A DNA stretch of 64,000 nucleotides. Origin: Bacillota bacterium (GTDB taxonomy: Bacteria; Bacillota; Clostridia; Acetivibrionales; JAEZXR01). Location: assembly GCA_023419605.1 (NCBI GenBank), contig JAEZXR010000105.1, forward strand, positions 62,001 through 126,000, given 5' to 3'. Shown here piece after piece: positions 30,001 to 38,800 of this stretch (position 1 is its first letter; every line of letters begins with the position of its first letter). The position numbers and the translations under genes were made by a program. Under the pieces are notes generated by a model. It was not told the origin of the DNA, ran no database searches, and saw only the letters and a program-made list of their open reading frames with translations.

Positions 30001-33000
30001 AAGCCGTCGGGTGCAACAGCAGGAGCGGAACGGAAGGTAATGCGATTTGACATTATTGTCACTGATGGAACCGGCCTTGTATGTGCAGTCATTAAAAATC
30101 TGGCCGTTATGCAGCTAAAGACAGGAAATGCATATGAAGAAGCCACTTTGGGCGGGATACACTCCCCTATGCCGGCAGCGGAAGTGTTCCCCGGCGAAGT
30201 TGAAGATACAGTGAATAGAAGTATGCCCTCCGGCACCGGTGGGGATGAAATTGACCGGAATTCCCTTGTCAGGAATCTGGAAAAGGACTTGACACAGGTT
30301 ATCTGCGACCTTTTAAAGCTGGAGGAAAAAGAAATCGATAATGAAACGGAATTCAGCAGGTTTGGTTTTGACTCCATCACCTTATCGCAGTTCAGTACCC
30401 GAATTTCCGACAAATACAGCATCCACTTCATGCCCTCCCAGCTTTTTGAATTGCCGAACCTCGGGAAGCTTTCAAAATACCTGTCGGAAGCCCATCGGCA
30501 AATTTTTGCGGAGTACTACCGCGGAAAAGTAAAAACTGTACGGAAACGCGAAAATACGGCTAAAATCCAGCCGGAACAGAAAAGGGAAAGCAGGAGGTTC
30601 CTGCAAGGGATGGCAGGACACTATACCCATCTATCTGCGGCCCATGAGACTGAACCCATTGCAATTATCGGTATGAGCGGAGTATTTCCTCAGTCGGGAA
30701 ATCTAGAGCAATTCTGGGACAATCTGGTTTCGGGCAAGGATATGATAAGGGAAATTCCTGCAGAGCGTTGGGACTGGAAGCAGTATTACGGCGATCCCAT
30801 AAAAGCTGGTAATAAAACCAATGTAATATGGGGCGGTTTTATGAATGAGGTGGACAAATTCGATTCCGCATTCTTCGGCATCTCACCGAAGGAAGCCGAA
30901 CTCATGGACCCGCAGCAGCGGATTTTCCTGGAGACTGTATGGAAGGCCATTGAAGACGCCGGTTACAGGGTATCGGACCTGGCAGGCAGTCAAACGGGGC
31001 TTTTTGTGGGTGTAGGGGCTTCGGATTACTATGAGCTTTTGAAGGACAGCGGTGTAGATGTCCAGGCACAAACCTCCACAGGCATGGCCCATTCCATACT
31101 GGCGAACAGGATATCTTTCCTTTTGGATATCCACGGCCCCAGCGAACCCATCGATACGGCCTGCTCCAGTTCTCTTGTGGCAGTCCACAGGGCCATTGAA
31201 TCCATAAAAAACGGCGATTGCGATATGGCCATTGCCGGGGGTGTGAATGTAATACTCAGACCGACCTATTATATCTCCTTTAGCAAAGCAGGTTTTCTGA
31301 GCCCGGACGGGAAGTGCAAAACCTTTGACAAGGATGCCAATGGTTATGTCAGGGGTGAAGGCTGCGGTGCCGTTATGCTCAAGAGGCTCAGCAGGGCACT
31401 GGAGGATGGAGATCATATTTATGCGGTTATAAAGGGGTCCGCCATTAATCATGGAGGCAGGGCAAATTCCCTTACAGCGCCCAATCCCAATGCACAGGCT
31501 GATTTGATCGTGAAGGCATGGAAGAAATCGGGGATCGACCCTGCAACCATATCGTATATCGAATCCCACGGTACCGGGACAAGCCTGGGTGACCCTATAG
31601 AAATCAACGGATTGAAGAAAGCCTTTGAAGAGCTCTATAAGGGCGCAGGAAAAAAAGCACCTGCTGTACCTCACTGCGGCATCGGTGCGGTCAAAACCAA
31701 CACAGGGCATTTGGAGACCGCAGCAGGAATGGCAGGCTTGATAAAAATCCTATTGTCTATGAAGCATGCCATGATTCCGGGAAACCTTCATTTCAATACG
31801 CTGAATCCGTACATACAGCTGGGGGAAAGCCCCTTTTATCTGACGGACGAGAACAAGGAGTGGAAAAGGCTGAAGGATAAGGAAGGAAACCTGGTGCCAA
31901 GGCGTGCAGGCATAAGCTCCTTCGGTTTTGGCGGAGTCAACGCCCACATCGTTATGGAGGAATACGAGGAACCCAAACCGTCAGAGCCATGGGAGGGCGA
32001 ACCGCTGGTCTTTGTGCTTTCAGCAAAGAAGGAGGATCGGCTGAAGGCTTACTGCAAAGAGCTTTTGCATTTCCTGGAGAAAGAAGGAGACCGCGTACCC
32101 CTGGAATCGGTTGCCTATACTTTGCAGGTAGGCAGGGAATCTATGGCAAAACGCCTGGCCATTGTTGCCGATACCATGGAAGATTTGAAAAAGGCACTTT
32201 CGGATTTTTATAAGGGCAAAACCGACATGGAAAATGTATATACCGGAAGTGTGCAGGATGACCGGCAGAAGGCTGGAATGGTACTAGGAGGAAGATCTGG
32301 CAGGGAATTTGTAAGGATGCTGATGGATGATAAGGCCTATGGAAATATGGCACAACTCTGGGTCATGGGCCTGGAAATTGAATGGGAGCACCTGTACCTG
32401 GGAGAGGTTCCGGGGAAGGTATCACTTCCTACCTATCCTTTCGCGAGGACAAGGCATTGGGTTCCCGAGGATAAGAAGAAGGAAGGTATCAGCCAAAAGC
32501 CTGTAAAGCAGATTTCCGATGCTGAGGCTGCACAAATCCTTGCAAGGCGCAGCCTGGCCCCGTCGAAACCGGAAGGGAAACAGGATAATAAAAATGGTAT
32601 TTTCTACTATGCACCTGTATGGAAGCAGGTTCCCCTTGAAGCCGGACAATTGAACGAAAACAGCAGTAAGGCGGAGGGGAAAATAGTAATTATATATACA
32701 CCTTACGCAAGCAGCTTGTGTAGTACCCTTTCCGGGTTTTACCCGGCAAACAGGTCCATACGCATAAAGCTGGGAAGCCAAAACCTACAGACGTCGCAGT
32801 CCGAATGGGAAGTGAATCTATGGGAACCGGGAGCCTTCAGCAGCTGCATGGAAAGTATGGGTCCCATTGACAGAATCTACTTCCTGGGGGGGGTACAGGG
32901 AACAGACATTGATACCGAAGACCCTGTGCAGTTGGAGGAAAGCCAGCAAATGGGTGCCCTTTCCCTGTTCCGGCTGGTAAGGGAACTGGGAGCTAAAGGT

Positions 33001-35826
33001 TATGCAAAGAAAGCGCTACAGCTTACGGTGGTTACAAACAACATCTACCGCGTGCTGCCCGAGGACAGGATTATTCCTTGTGCAGCCAGCCTGGTGGGTA
33101 TTACAAAATCCATCAGCAGGGAATATCCTGCGTGGAGTGTTGCCCTTTTGGATATTGATTTATGTGAAACCGACAAGGAGGCTGAGGGCGAAGCTTTAGC
33201 GGCCGCTGCGCGTGCGGTGGTAATGGAGCCTTCAAGGCCTCAGGCGAAGGAGGCTGCACTGCGGGAAGCAAAGCGGTATGTAAGATTTGTTGAACCGGTA
33301 AGACTTCCGCCCATAGAAAGCAGCGGATTCAAAAAGAACGGAGTATACATAATCCTGGGAGGTGCAGGCGGAATCGGCCTGGAGCTTGGCCTGTACCTTG
33401 GTGAAACCGTACAGGCAAACCTTGTGCTTATGGGACGGAGTGAGCTGGATGCTGCAAGGATGGAGAAAATTGCACAGATCGAAGCGAAGGGCGGCAAAGC
33501 CATTTACCTGCGTGCCGATGCAAACAACCTGGAAAGCATGAAAGCCGCTGTTGCCAGAGCGAAAGAGCATTTCGGCAGGATTGATGGCGTGATCCATTCG
33601 GCTATCGTGCTGCAGGATAAATTGATTGCCAACATGGAGGAGAAGGAGTTTCGCAGGGCTCTTGATACTAAAGTTACGGGCAGCTTGAACCTTTATAAGG
33701 CGGTGGAAGCCGAAAATCCCGGGTTTATCCTGTTCTTCTCCTCCGCCCAGTCCTTTGTAGGAAATGCAGGACAAAGCAACTATGCGGCGGGATGCACCTT
33801 TAAGGACGCTTTTGCCTACTATCTTCACGGCAAATGCCCTGCAAAGGTACAGATCGTAAACTGGGGCTACTGGGGCAGCGTTGGCATTGTAGCCAGTGAG
33901 GTATACAATAAAAGGTTGAATGAAAGGGGAATTGCATCCATCGATCCGAAAGAGGGCTTTGCAGCATTGGAAACGGTACTGGGCAACCGCGCCGTGCAGG
34001 TTATGCCCATCAAAGCAAACAAACAACTGATGGAGATGATGGGAGCCGATTTTGCAAAACAAAGGATTGTATTCCCCTGGAAAATGCCCGCCCTGGTGGA
34101 TACTGCACTGGATATGGGTAAGCAGCCGGTACCGGGGGAGGAAACCCTTGCAAAACTGGGAGAATCCTTCAAAAATCTTGAAAGATTTGCCGATCTGCTG
34201 CTGCTTCAGGGATTCAGAGCGATGGGATTCTTCCAAAAAGCAGGCGAGAAGTATGAAATACCGGAGCTGAAAGAGAAGCTTGAATTTATACCCAAGTATG
34301 GGCGGTTATATGATGAATTTATTAATATTTTCCAGGAGTCCGGCTTCATTTCACTGGAGGGAACTACGGTTATTACTTCTCAAAGGATGGAAACGGAGGA
34401 GCTGAAGGAGGAAATTGCAGCGCTGGAATACACAAAAAAGCATCTGGAAACTGCCTATCCGGCGGTGAAAACCCATGCAAACCTCCTGTGGGCATGCAGC
34501 AGGCATTACCCTGAAATATTTACCGGAAAAGTCCGGGCAACGGATATTATGTTCCCTAATTCGTCCATGGAGCTGGTGGAAGGCATTTATAGAGGGAACG
34601 ATGTTGCAGACTACTATAACGGACTTGTCATTTGGTCCCTGCTTTCCTACATAGAAGCCAGAAAAGCGACACTGGCTGCGGGTGAAAAGATTAAAATCCT
34701 TGAGATCGGCGCAGGGACAGGAGGTACCAGTGCACCGGTATTTAAAGCCATAAGCAAATACAAGGAGCATTTGGTGTATACCTATACCGATATTTCCATG
34801 GCGTTTATACATTACGGAAGGCAGCAGTTTGAAGCGCAAAACCCTTATGTGGAATTCAAGGTCCTCAATATTGAAAATGATATAAAGAGCCAGAATTACA
34901 CGCCGGGGGACTATGACATCATCATCGCTACCAATGTACTTCATGCCACCAAGAATATCAGAAATACCCTGCGCAACATGAAGGACCTGTTGAAAACAAA
35001 CGGATGGGCGGTCATCAATGAGATTACCCATGTGCAGCATGTCGCGACCATGACCTTTGGCTTGTTGGATGGCTGGTGGCTGTACGAAGATGAAGAAAAC
35101 CGCATGAAGGGATCGCCTTTATTGAAAAGGGAGACCTGGGAAAGGATACTGAAGGAGGAAGGGTTTGGCCGGGTGGAAGCCCTTGGCGTCAATGGAGCGG
35201 TTGACGGCGGCATGGATCATAATGTGTTTGTTGCACAAAGCGATGGCATTGTAGAATGGGAAGCGGACAGCAGCTATTTTTATGAAGAAGCGCCAAGACA
35301 GGCTTTCCAATCTGAAGCTGCCGCTTGTGAAACTCCTTCATATCCGGAACCGGAAAACGAAATCCCTGTACAGGATAAAATACCCTCGGAGCAAAAGGAT
35401 TTTTTGGATGAAGCAGAAATAAAACCGGCGGTGGAGGATAAAATTACTGTCTGCCTGGCCGAGGTTCTCAAACTTGCCATGAGTGAGTTTGACTGCAGCC
35501 TTCCTTTTACCGATTTCGGAATTGACTCCATCCTTGCGGTGGAAGTCATAGATAAAATCAATGACGAACTGGGCATTGAGCTGAAGTCAACGGATTTGTT
35601 CAACTATTCAACGGTTTCAAGGCTTGCTGAACATATTGTCGAAGCATTTAAAGATGTATTATTGACCGGCAAAGGTAAAAACGGGGCAGATACCCTGAAT
35701 CAAGGCCAAAGGCCTGATGATGAAAATTTCCAAACAGAAGAAGAGGAATCGGTTCTTGGCATGCTGAGTATGCTTGAAAAAGGGGAGCTTGATATCGATG
35801 ATGTTGAGAAGGCTTTGTGGGGGTGA
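21073..35826 (+). CDS. trans-AT PKS1 (modules 1-3)
   Basis: A 4917-aa protein. A basic N-terminal tail (about 1-34) is followed by module 1: KS1 (36-460, Cys205 in DTGCSS), an AT-like vestige (about 600-930), DH1 (His1004, Asp1171), KR1 (Ser1638, Tyr1651), ACP (Ser1805) and ACP (Ser1918). Module 2: KS2 (Cys2180), ACP-like insert (Tyr2535 for Ser), DH2 (His2768, Asp2936), ACP (Ser3101), no KR. Module 3: KS3 (Cys3364), KR3 (Tyr4237), C-methyltransferase (LEIGAGTGGT near 4542) and ACP (Ser4819). About 4880-4917 is an acidic C-terminal docking helix pair. No AT is active, so AT2 of the fused protein loads it. Expected steps are an alkene, an uncertain module 2, and an alpha-methyl beta-hydroxy unit. 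There is no loading module. Confidence 0.95.
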   Translation: MREKAQVLKGLKERKSSSDKRDRKQQKNAGSINNGDIAIVGVSCRFPGANDCSEFWRNLENGVDSITEVPSDRWEFDPYYSANPNETNTSITKKGGLIDNAYSFDNRFFNISPAEAVNLDPQQRVFLEEAWRCIEDSGEPLAKLREMKTSVFVGATPLEFYNDINTPGLETNYYTAGGIYYFMIPNRVSYFLGLSGESKTVDTGCSSALVALHDAKLSLISGRSDYAMVAGVNMHLSAFKHIIWSKNRIISPDGKCKTFDQAGDGMVPGEGVGVLLLKPLKKAVEDNNHIYGVIKGISVNHGGKAASVSAPRVDAQRDVILAALQDAGIGADTVSYVEAHGTGTMLGDPIEVEGLTKAFRQYTSDTGFCKIGSVKTNIGHTISTAGIAGIIKVLLMLKAKKIPPSLHITASNPIIDFDRTPFTIATQLCDWERQDKAIPLRAGVSSFGFGGVNSHVIIEEFKQEDYFERTREEGETELFALSAKTLESLKEIVSEWESYTNSEAFTVNNLQDICFTLLTGRSAFPYRIGKTVKNKEQLKDYLKTLDISTAHKVSNCQRCLVIGEPSLKGYKKLKQDFKHSLFESKLDELSKLLEKGGASVEITEGLYKDAWDENLKPLYLFMISYAFLAVIIEAGFVPDAVAGKKAGIWTSLALSGVLGVEDVLMVLAGKKDMEDIKAARPKYPLVDPIGGSIIKPCYFDEGYLRLLLQETEISSTLLKGYANKARTIYENQYTFKKYIEEWEEEFKKYKLDLIKMLYDSQWLMSDASQFKKEKLLFLLAVMSSLKKLNKKWNLSQEKLLEDPRIYELLDLMIDDALPKETLVDLLVSGNLDYKAAVGFLNTRLQSVKLEGPYEILSGRNAALNEIGDVAAWIRAAAEKSGIPEAEGMSTVLFGESTGEDKKNTAVAFDLQGEFERGYKQFLLDLWLNGVEIKWETLYTNRNCFRLSLPLYAFKREVFRLRQGTTRQEYSVGRLHPLLDANVSTLEEQKFVLKLTGKEFFMSDHIVADKKTLPGAAYIEMARAAGELSGGKKVAKLKNIVWVKPITLDEGRKEVFISLYPGAGAVEFEMTARESRGEPALCAQGKLVYESADSKRDAGKCDLEQLKSRCAGYKQKQECYRMFNAMGLRYGEAFQPVEEIYLGQGEALARLELPSGLKNMFSEFNLHPTLLDGALQAVVCLAAADAFQDRKPLYLPFTVGEVEIMEAVSTICYAHVSEEKANGNKGKDMQTFHVALMDEKGNELVRVKDFTVRVVEAGEEKQSSVTLAKSIWQNDPCSFIKDKHKWSGNILLLDTPEKLHYGFDKIKDEGLGVNMQLACVKYGEAFEDHGGGRFTINSENSGDYEKLFAMLKQQGLLPEKVILGCPVKDGGTTSDDLEKGLKASVFTAFRFVKSLLAIKPENPVRILFLYEESSRGNSPIYAAMEGFFRTAMKENSKLSFKAIGAGSDIQSFHGNLMDCLLYEMYDDSAVGVRYTDAGRQIKINREEQTDTGKNSLGPGLLKKGGVYLITGGAGGLGLIFAGYLTESYKAKVILTGRSQPGDDVKEKISKLHLNGGEILYIQADISQKDGVEALIEAIKQRYGELNGIIHSAGIVKDAYIVNKSQSEMQAVLAPKVAGTVFLDEATKGEDLDFFVMFSSVISILGNPGQCDYAYANSFMDHYSFLRESYRREGKRSGKTLSINWPLWKDGGMKVDDSTRILMEKTIGMKPMGTSAGLEAFEKGLMGEECSLVVVEGSKPKILSSLGILKEKGPGSIAVQGKPQGIDHKKLMEKLHEHLTGMISKILNLPTEEIDLDGDKSEYGFDSITINEFINHVNEEFGLDIIPPVFFEHSTVGAFAQHLLERYSSQLSARYALETARVAAAGEDEGEGFEADAGINEDILVKNIGKELVAGVSEILKIDEKELDADMEISQFGFDSISLTEMSNYLNELYNTSVMPSDFFEYPTLEGFAKYMVKKYRDKLTGFYEDTPREVKPLQRTRAAVQTWEKNNATIPLEPTSRLETVKEYEDEPVAVIGISAKMPLSEDADAFWSNILDGVDMVTEIPKDRWDWEKFYGDPLREPNKTNIKWGGFMKDADKFDAAFFEIPPMEAQLMDPQQRVFLETAWKAIEDAGYNVSDLSGSKTGVFVGVSTWDYSEQLALKQGDIQAHTSTGTVHSILANRISYLLNLHGPSEPVDTACSSSLVAVYRAVEALRAGDCHMAIAGGVNVISSPTLYISFSKAGMLSKDGRCKTFDKDANGYIRGEGAGAVILKPLSKAKADGDRIYAVIRGMAVNHGGHANSLTAPNPNAQTELIATAWKRAGIKPTRAAYIEAHGTGTSLGDPIEINGLKKAFEQLYSEWNLTGATPNSCGIGSVKTNIGHLEAAAGIAGLIKLILAMKHGVIPGNLHFKELNPYIKLEGSPFYIVNKNTVWESPKDEQNRPLPRCAGVSSFGFGGVNAHIVLEEYNDNRSAAEDTQNAPQVIVMSARNEERLRVYAQNLSAYLENTLSSAENGNGSLQGHILNGLAEIASAIMNVDVKEIDTEESLLESGMDYVGLTRLAGEINRRYSLDTSDRLLAEHSSLAAITAYLEKNHADRFDADRKPAGTKERENREEFNLTDIAYTLQVGRKPMEERLALVVSSVGELKEKLHRFAQGEQDFEGLYRGSIKTARAKSSPLVEGKVGEEFIKMILWEKDCGKLAYLWVNGVNIDWKKVHGEPQARKISLPTYPFERKRYWISEGEGIKSEAGYGRVSSSIHPLIDENISDLQEQRYRKAFTGEEFYLTDHRVQDMNVLPGVVHLEMARAAGSLAGGRNVKCLRNITWVRPVKVSEGVKEVLISLYPSGTDAVFEIGTVSENGGRMVYSQGEICFEGQKETKDKGESIPVEDIRKRCTARMTGEECYNLFGRAGIDYGSSFRVIREMFIGNGEVLTHLVPSGTAKTNADGFGLHPAILDGAFQSVLGMFGSTQDNAYLPYNLQEIEIYREVAGECYVHVKPSGATAGAERKVMRFDIIVTDGTGLVCAVIKNLAVMQLKTGNAYEEATLGGIHSPMPAAEVFPGEVEDTVNRSMPSGTGGDEIDRNSLVRNLEKDLTQVICDLLKLEEKEIDNETEFSRFGFDSITLSQFSTRISDKYSIHFMPSQLFELPNLGKLSKYLSEAHRQIFAEYYRGKVKTVRKRENTAKIQPEQKRESRRFLQGMAGHYTHLSAAHETEPIAIIGMSGVFPQSGNLEQFWDNLVSGKDMIREIPAERWDWKQYYGDPIKAGNKTNVIWGGFMNEVDKFDSAFFGISPKEAELMDPQQRIFLETVWKAIEDAGYRVSDLAGSQTGLFVGVGASDYYELLKDSGVDVQAQTSTGMAHSILANRISFLLDIHGPSEPIDTACSSSLVAVHRAIESIKNGDCDMAIAGGVNVILRPTYYISFSKAGFLSPDGKCKTFDKDANGYVRGEGCGAVMLKRLSRALEDGDHIYAVIKGSAINHGGRANSLTAPNPNAQADLIVKAWKKSGIDPATISYIESHGTGTSLGDPIEINGLKKAFEELYKGAGKKAPAVPHCGIGAVKTNTGHLETAAGMAGLIKILLSMKHAMIPGNLHFNTLNPYIQLGESPFYLTDENKEWKRLKDKEGNLVPRRAGISSFGFGGVNAHIVMEEYEEPKPSEPWEGEPLVFVLSAKKEDRLKAYCKELLHFLEKEGDRVPLESVAYTLQVGRESMAKRLAIVADTMEDLKKALSDFYKGKTDMENVYTGSVQDDRQKAGMVLGGRSGREFVRMLMDDKAYGNMAQLWVMGLEIEWEHLYLGEVPGKVSLPTYPFARTRHWVPEDKKKEGISQKPVKQISDAEAAQILARRSLAPSKPEGKQDNKNGIFYYAPVWKQVPLEAGQLNENSSKAEGKIVIIYTPYASSLCSTLSGFYPANRSIRIKLGSQNLQTSQSEWEVNLWEPGAFSSCMESMGPIDRIYFLGGVQGTDIDTEDPVQLEESQQMGALSLFRLVRELGAKGYAKKALQLTVVTNNIYRVLPEDRIIPCAASLVGITKSISREYPAWSVALLDIDLCETDKEAEGEALAAAARAVVMEPSRPQAKEAALREAKRYVRFVEPVRLPPIESSGFKKNGVYIILGGAGGIGLELGLYLGETVQANLVLMGRSELDAARMEKIAQIEAKGGKAIYLRADANNLESMKAAVARAKEHFGRIDGVIHSAIVLQDKLIANMEEKEFRRALDTKVTGSLNLYKAVEAENPGFILFFSSAQSFVGNAGQSNYAAGCTFKDAFAYYLHGKCPAKVQIVNWGYWGSVGIVASEVYNKRLNERGIASIDPKEGFAALETVLGNRAVQVMPIKANKQLMEMMGADFAKQRIVFPWKMPALVDTALDMGKQPVPGEETLAKLGESFKNLERFADLLLLQGFRAMGFFQKAGEKYEIPELKEKLEFIPKYGRLYDEFINIFQESGFISLEGTTVITSQRMETEELKEEIAALEYTKKHLETAYPAVKTHANLLWACSRHYPEIFTGKVRATDIMFPNSSMELVEGIYRGNDVADYYNGLVIWSLLSYIEARKATLAAGEKIKILEIGAGTGGTSAPVFKAISKYKEHLVYTYTDISMAFIHYGRQQFEAQNPYVEFKVLNIENDIKSQNYTPGDYDIIIATNVLHATKNIRNTLRNMKDLLKTNGWAVINEITHVQHVATMTFGLLDGWWLYEDEENRMKGSPLLKRETWERILKEEGFGRVEALGVNGAVDGGMDHNVFVAQSDGIVEWEADSSYFYEEAPRQAFQSEAAACETPSYPEPENEIPVQDKIPSEQKDFLDEAEIKPAVEDKITVCLAEVLKLAMSEFDCSLPFTDFGIDSILAVEVIDKINDELGIELKSTDLFNYSTVSRLAEHIVEAFKDVLLTGKGKNGADTLNQGQRPDDENFQTEEEESVLGMLSMLEKGELDIDDVEKALWG
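22900..23870 (+). other. AT-like vestige between KS1 linker and DH1
   Basis: After the KS1 linker the protein reads PLYLFMISYAFLAVIIEAGF, VPDAVAGKKAG, WTSLALSGVLGVEDVL, which follows an AT around its nucleophile elbow (GHSxGE, then LAGVxSLEDAL). The Ser position reads GKKAG, so it cannot be acylated. The rest of the block (to about 23870) is helical, Lys/Glu-rich and not alignable by eye. No other module here has it. Confidence 0.5.
28570..28800 (+). other. Ser-less ACP-like insert after KS2
   Basis: An ACP-shaped segment (LAEIASAIMNVDVKEIDTEE, then LLESGMDYVGLTRL) has Tyr2535 where the phosphopantetheine Ser should be. It sits between VIVMSARNEERL and DIAYTLQVGRKPMEERLA, that is, inside the linker subdomain that packs on the KS. 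Confidence 0.7.
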
Positions 35827-35828
35827 TC

Positions 35829-38800
35829 ATGGGTATGAAAAACGAGAGAGTTAGAGATATTCTTGAAAAGATAAAAAAGCACGAAATTTCGTCCAAAGAA
35901 GGGATGAAACGCATTGCCCGAATCAAACAGGAAGAAGAGGAAGGAAGCAAAGGCAGCCCCAGCATTGAAGAAATGCCGGCCGGCACGTCTGTGCCTTACA
36001 ACGCTGGAATCGCCATCATCGGTATGGCTGCGAAGTTCCCCGATGCAAACAATATCGATGAGCTTTGGGACAACCTGGTGGAGGGCAGAAATTCAATCCG
36101 TGAGGCTGACCGGTGGCGGTTGGAGGATTTCTACGACCCCAACCCCGGTATACCGGGAAAAAGTGTAAGCAAGTGGGGCGGCTTTATTTCCGGAATCGAT
36201 CAATTTGACCCGTTGTTTTTCAATATGTCGCCTAAAGAGGCCGAGTTGATGGACCCCCAGCAGCGGTTGTTCCTAAAGGAAGCATGGAGGAGCCTTGAGG
36301 ATGCAGGGTACTCGGACAAGGAACTGGACAATAGAAAATGCGGTGTTTTTGTAGGATTTAATACTTCCGATTACATAAAAACCATTGAGGAAAAAAATGT
36401 TCCGCTGGATGGCTACATGCTGACCGGCAACAATGAGTCGGTGATTTCGGGCCGGGTTTCCTATTACCTTAACCTGAAGGGGCCCAGTATGACCCTCAAT
36501 ACAGCGTGCTCTTCCTCTCTGGTGGCGGCCCATCTCGCCTGCGAGAGCATACGCTGCGGGACGTGCGATATGGCCATCGCTGGAGGCGTAACCGTTATGG
36601 TGACGAAGGGGTTTCATACCCTGCTGAGTTCAACGGGCATGTTATCCCCGGAAGGCCAGTGCAAAACCTTTGACAATGAGGCTAACGGTTTTGTACCGGG
36701 AGAAGGCGTAGGTGCGGTAGTGCTGAAAAGGCTGGACAAGGCCTTGGAAGATGGTGACCATATTTATGCTGTTATTGCCGGTTCGGGTATTAACCAGGAT
36801 GGAAAAACAAACGGCATAACGGCTCCCAGCAGCCCTTCCCAAACGGCACTGGAACTTGAGGTTTACCAGCGCTATGGCATCAACCCGGAGAATATAGGCT
36901 GTGTTGAAACCCACGGTACGGGTACAAAGCTTGGAGACCCCATCGAAGTGGATGCACTGACGGCAGCTTTTCATAAATATACATCCAAAAAGCAGTTCTG
37001 CGCCCTGGGTTCTATAAAAACCAATATCGGACATACCCTGGCGGCGGCAGGAATCGCCGGGCTTATCAAGGCGGTACTCAGTGTAAGCCGCAAGAAACTT
37101 GTGCCTTCCCTGAACCTGGAGAAGGAAAATGAAATGATCAACTTCAAGGACAGTCCCTTTTATGTAAATACCACAGCTCGCGATTGGACAGTCCCTGAAG
37201 GCCATCCTCGAATGGCCGCCGTCAGTTCCTTCGGCTTTAGCGGAACTAATGCGCACATGGTAATAAAGGAATGGAAAGCAGGAATGGAAGCCGCTGAAAC
37301 AAAGGAAGAGGCAAAGTGGAGAATCTACCCGTTTTCAGCCAAGTCATCCAATTCCTTGCGGCAGAAGCTTGTGGATTTTAGTGATTGGCTGGACAGAAAT
37401 GGAGACTGCTGCAGACCCTGTGATATTTCCTATACACTTCTGGTTGGAAGAAGCCATTTCCAGCATACGGCAGTTTTTACCGCCCGGGATATGGACCAGC
37501 TTAAAAAGGATATAAAGGCTGCGATTGGGGGAACCAAGGCTGTAAACTTTGTCTCCGATGAAGTAAAGGAAACAAGGGTGAAAGCCGACCCGGCCATGAA
37601 GCAGACCGGAGAAAAATATATAAAGGATATTGCCGAAAACAGGGTCGCCGATGAGGAACAAAAGACAAGGCTCATGTTCCTGGCCGAACTGTATGCGAAG
37701 GGATATGAGCTGGATTGGAAGGTACTGTTTGAAAATGACGGATGCAGGCGTATTCCCTTGCCAGGCTATTCCTTTGACGAGGAGCGCTATTGGGTTGGTG
37801 AAACGGATACAGGCATCGATGGAAACAGCAGAACAAGCCTTCTAAGGCTCCATCCGCTGGTGGATGAAAACATATCCAGCTTTAAAGGGCAAAAATTCAA
37901 GAAAACCCTTACGGTACAAGAGTTTTTCGTAACCGACCACCGGGTGGAAGGAAACCGGGTATTTCCGGGGGCTGGCTACATTGAAATGGCATGCGCTTCC
38001 GGTGCAATTGCAGGAGACAAAAAAGTAAGAGGCTTTAAAAATATAGTATGGGCAAAACCCATAACAGTAACAGATGCACGGAAAGATGTGTATATCAGCC
38101 TCTATCCTTCGGGAGAAGGTGCGGAATATGAGGTGAGCACAAGGGACGAAAAAGGTTCGGAAGTGATTCATTCCCAGGGTAAATTAAGCTTCGAAGAAAA
38201 CTCAGGGGATGAACCCATCGATATTGCAGCGGTGCGTGCAAGATGCCTCCATCGAAGAGAAAGCAAGGATTGTTACAGCCTGTTCAACAAAATAGGGATG
38301 GGCTATGGACCTGCCTTCAGAACAATCCGGTGGCTTTGCAATAATCATAATGAAGCTCTGGCCTGGCTTGAACTGCCGGAAGAGCAAAGGAAAAGCTTTA
38401 AGGAATATATAGTGCATCCCTCCATCATGGACGGAGCACTACAGGCTGCAGTGGGGCTTGCACAAGACCTTACTGAGACATCGGATTCACCGTACCTGCC
38501 TTTCGGGATCGGTGAAATAAATATCTACAGCAGTCTGCCAGAAAAATGTTATGTATACGTAACCCCCGCAGGGAACGGGCAGCGTGATACCAGCCTCCTG
38601 AAATATGATGTGAAAATAGCGGGAGAGGATGGGACCGTGCTTCTGTCCATGCAGGATTTTTCTGTAAGGATGCTGGAAGGAAAAGCACATACAGGCAATG
38701 CTGAAAAGCTCTACATGGAAAGGGTATGGGTACAGTCGCCGCTAAAAGCAGGCATAAGCCGGAATTTCAATAAGCGGTTCATACTGTTCGATACCGGAGA

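Noticed and set aside
30883..31710. 275-aa minus-strand frame opposite KS3
   Set aside because: The same type of shadow recurs opposite other KS domains (40461-41474, 59636-60247), as expected from the conserved KS sequence.
33232..34236. 334-aa open frame on the minus strand inside PKS1
   Set aside because: It lies fully opposite the KR3/linker region of a clear PKS, has low-complexity composition, no ribosome site and no family pattern; a shadow frame.
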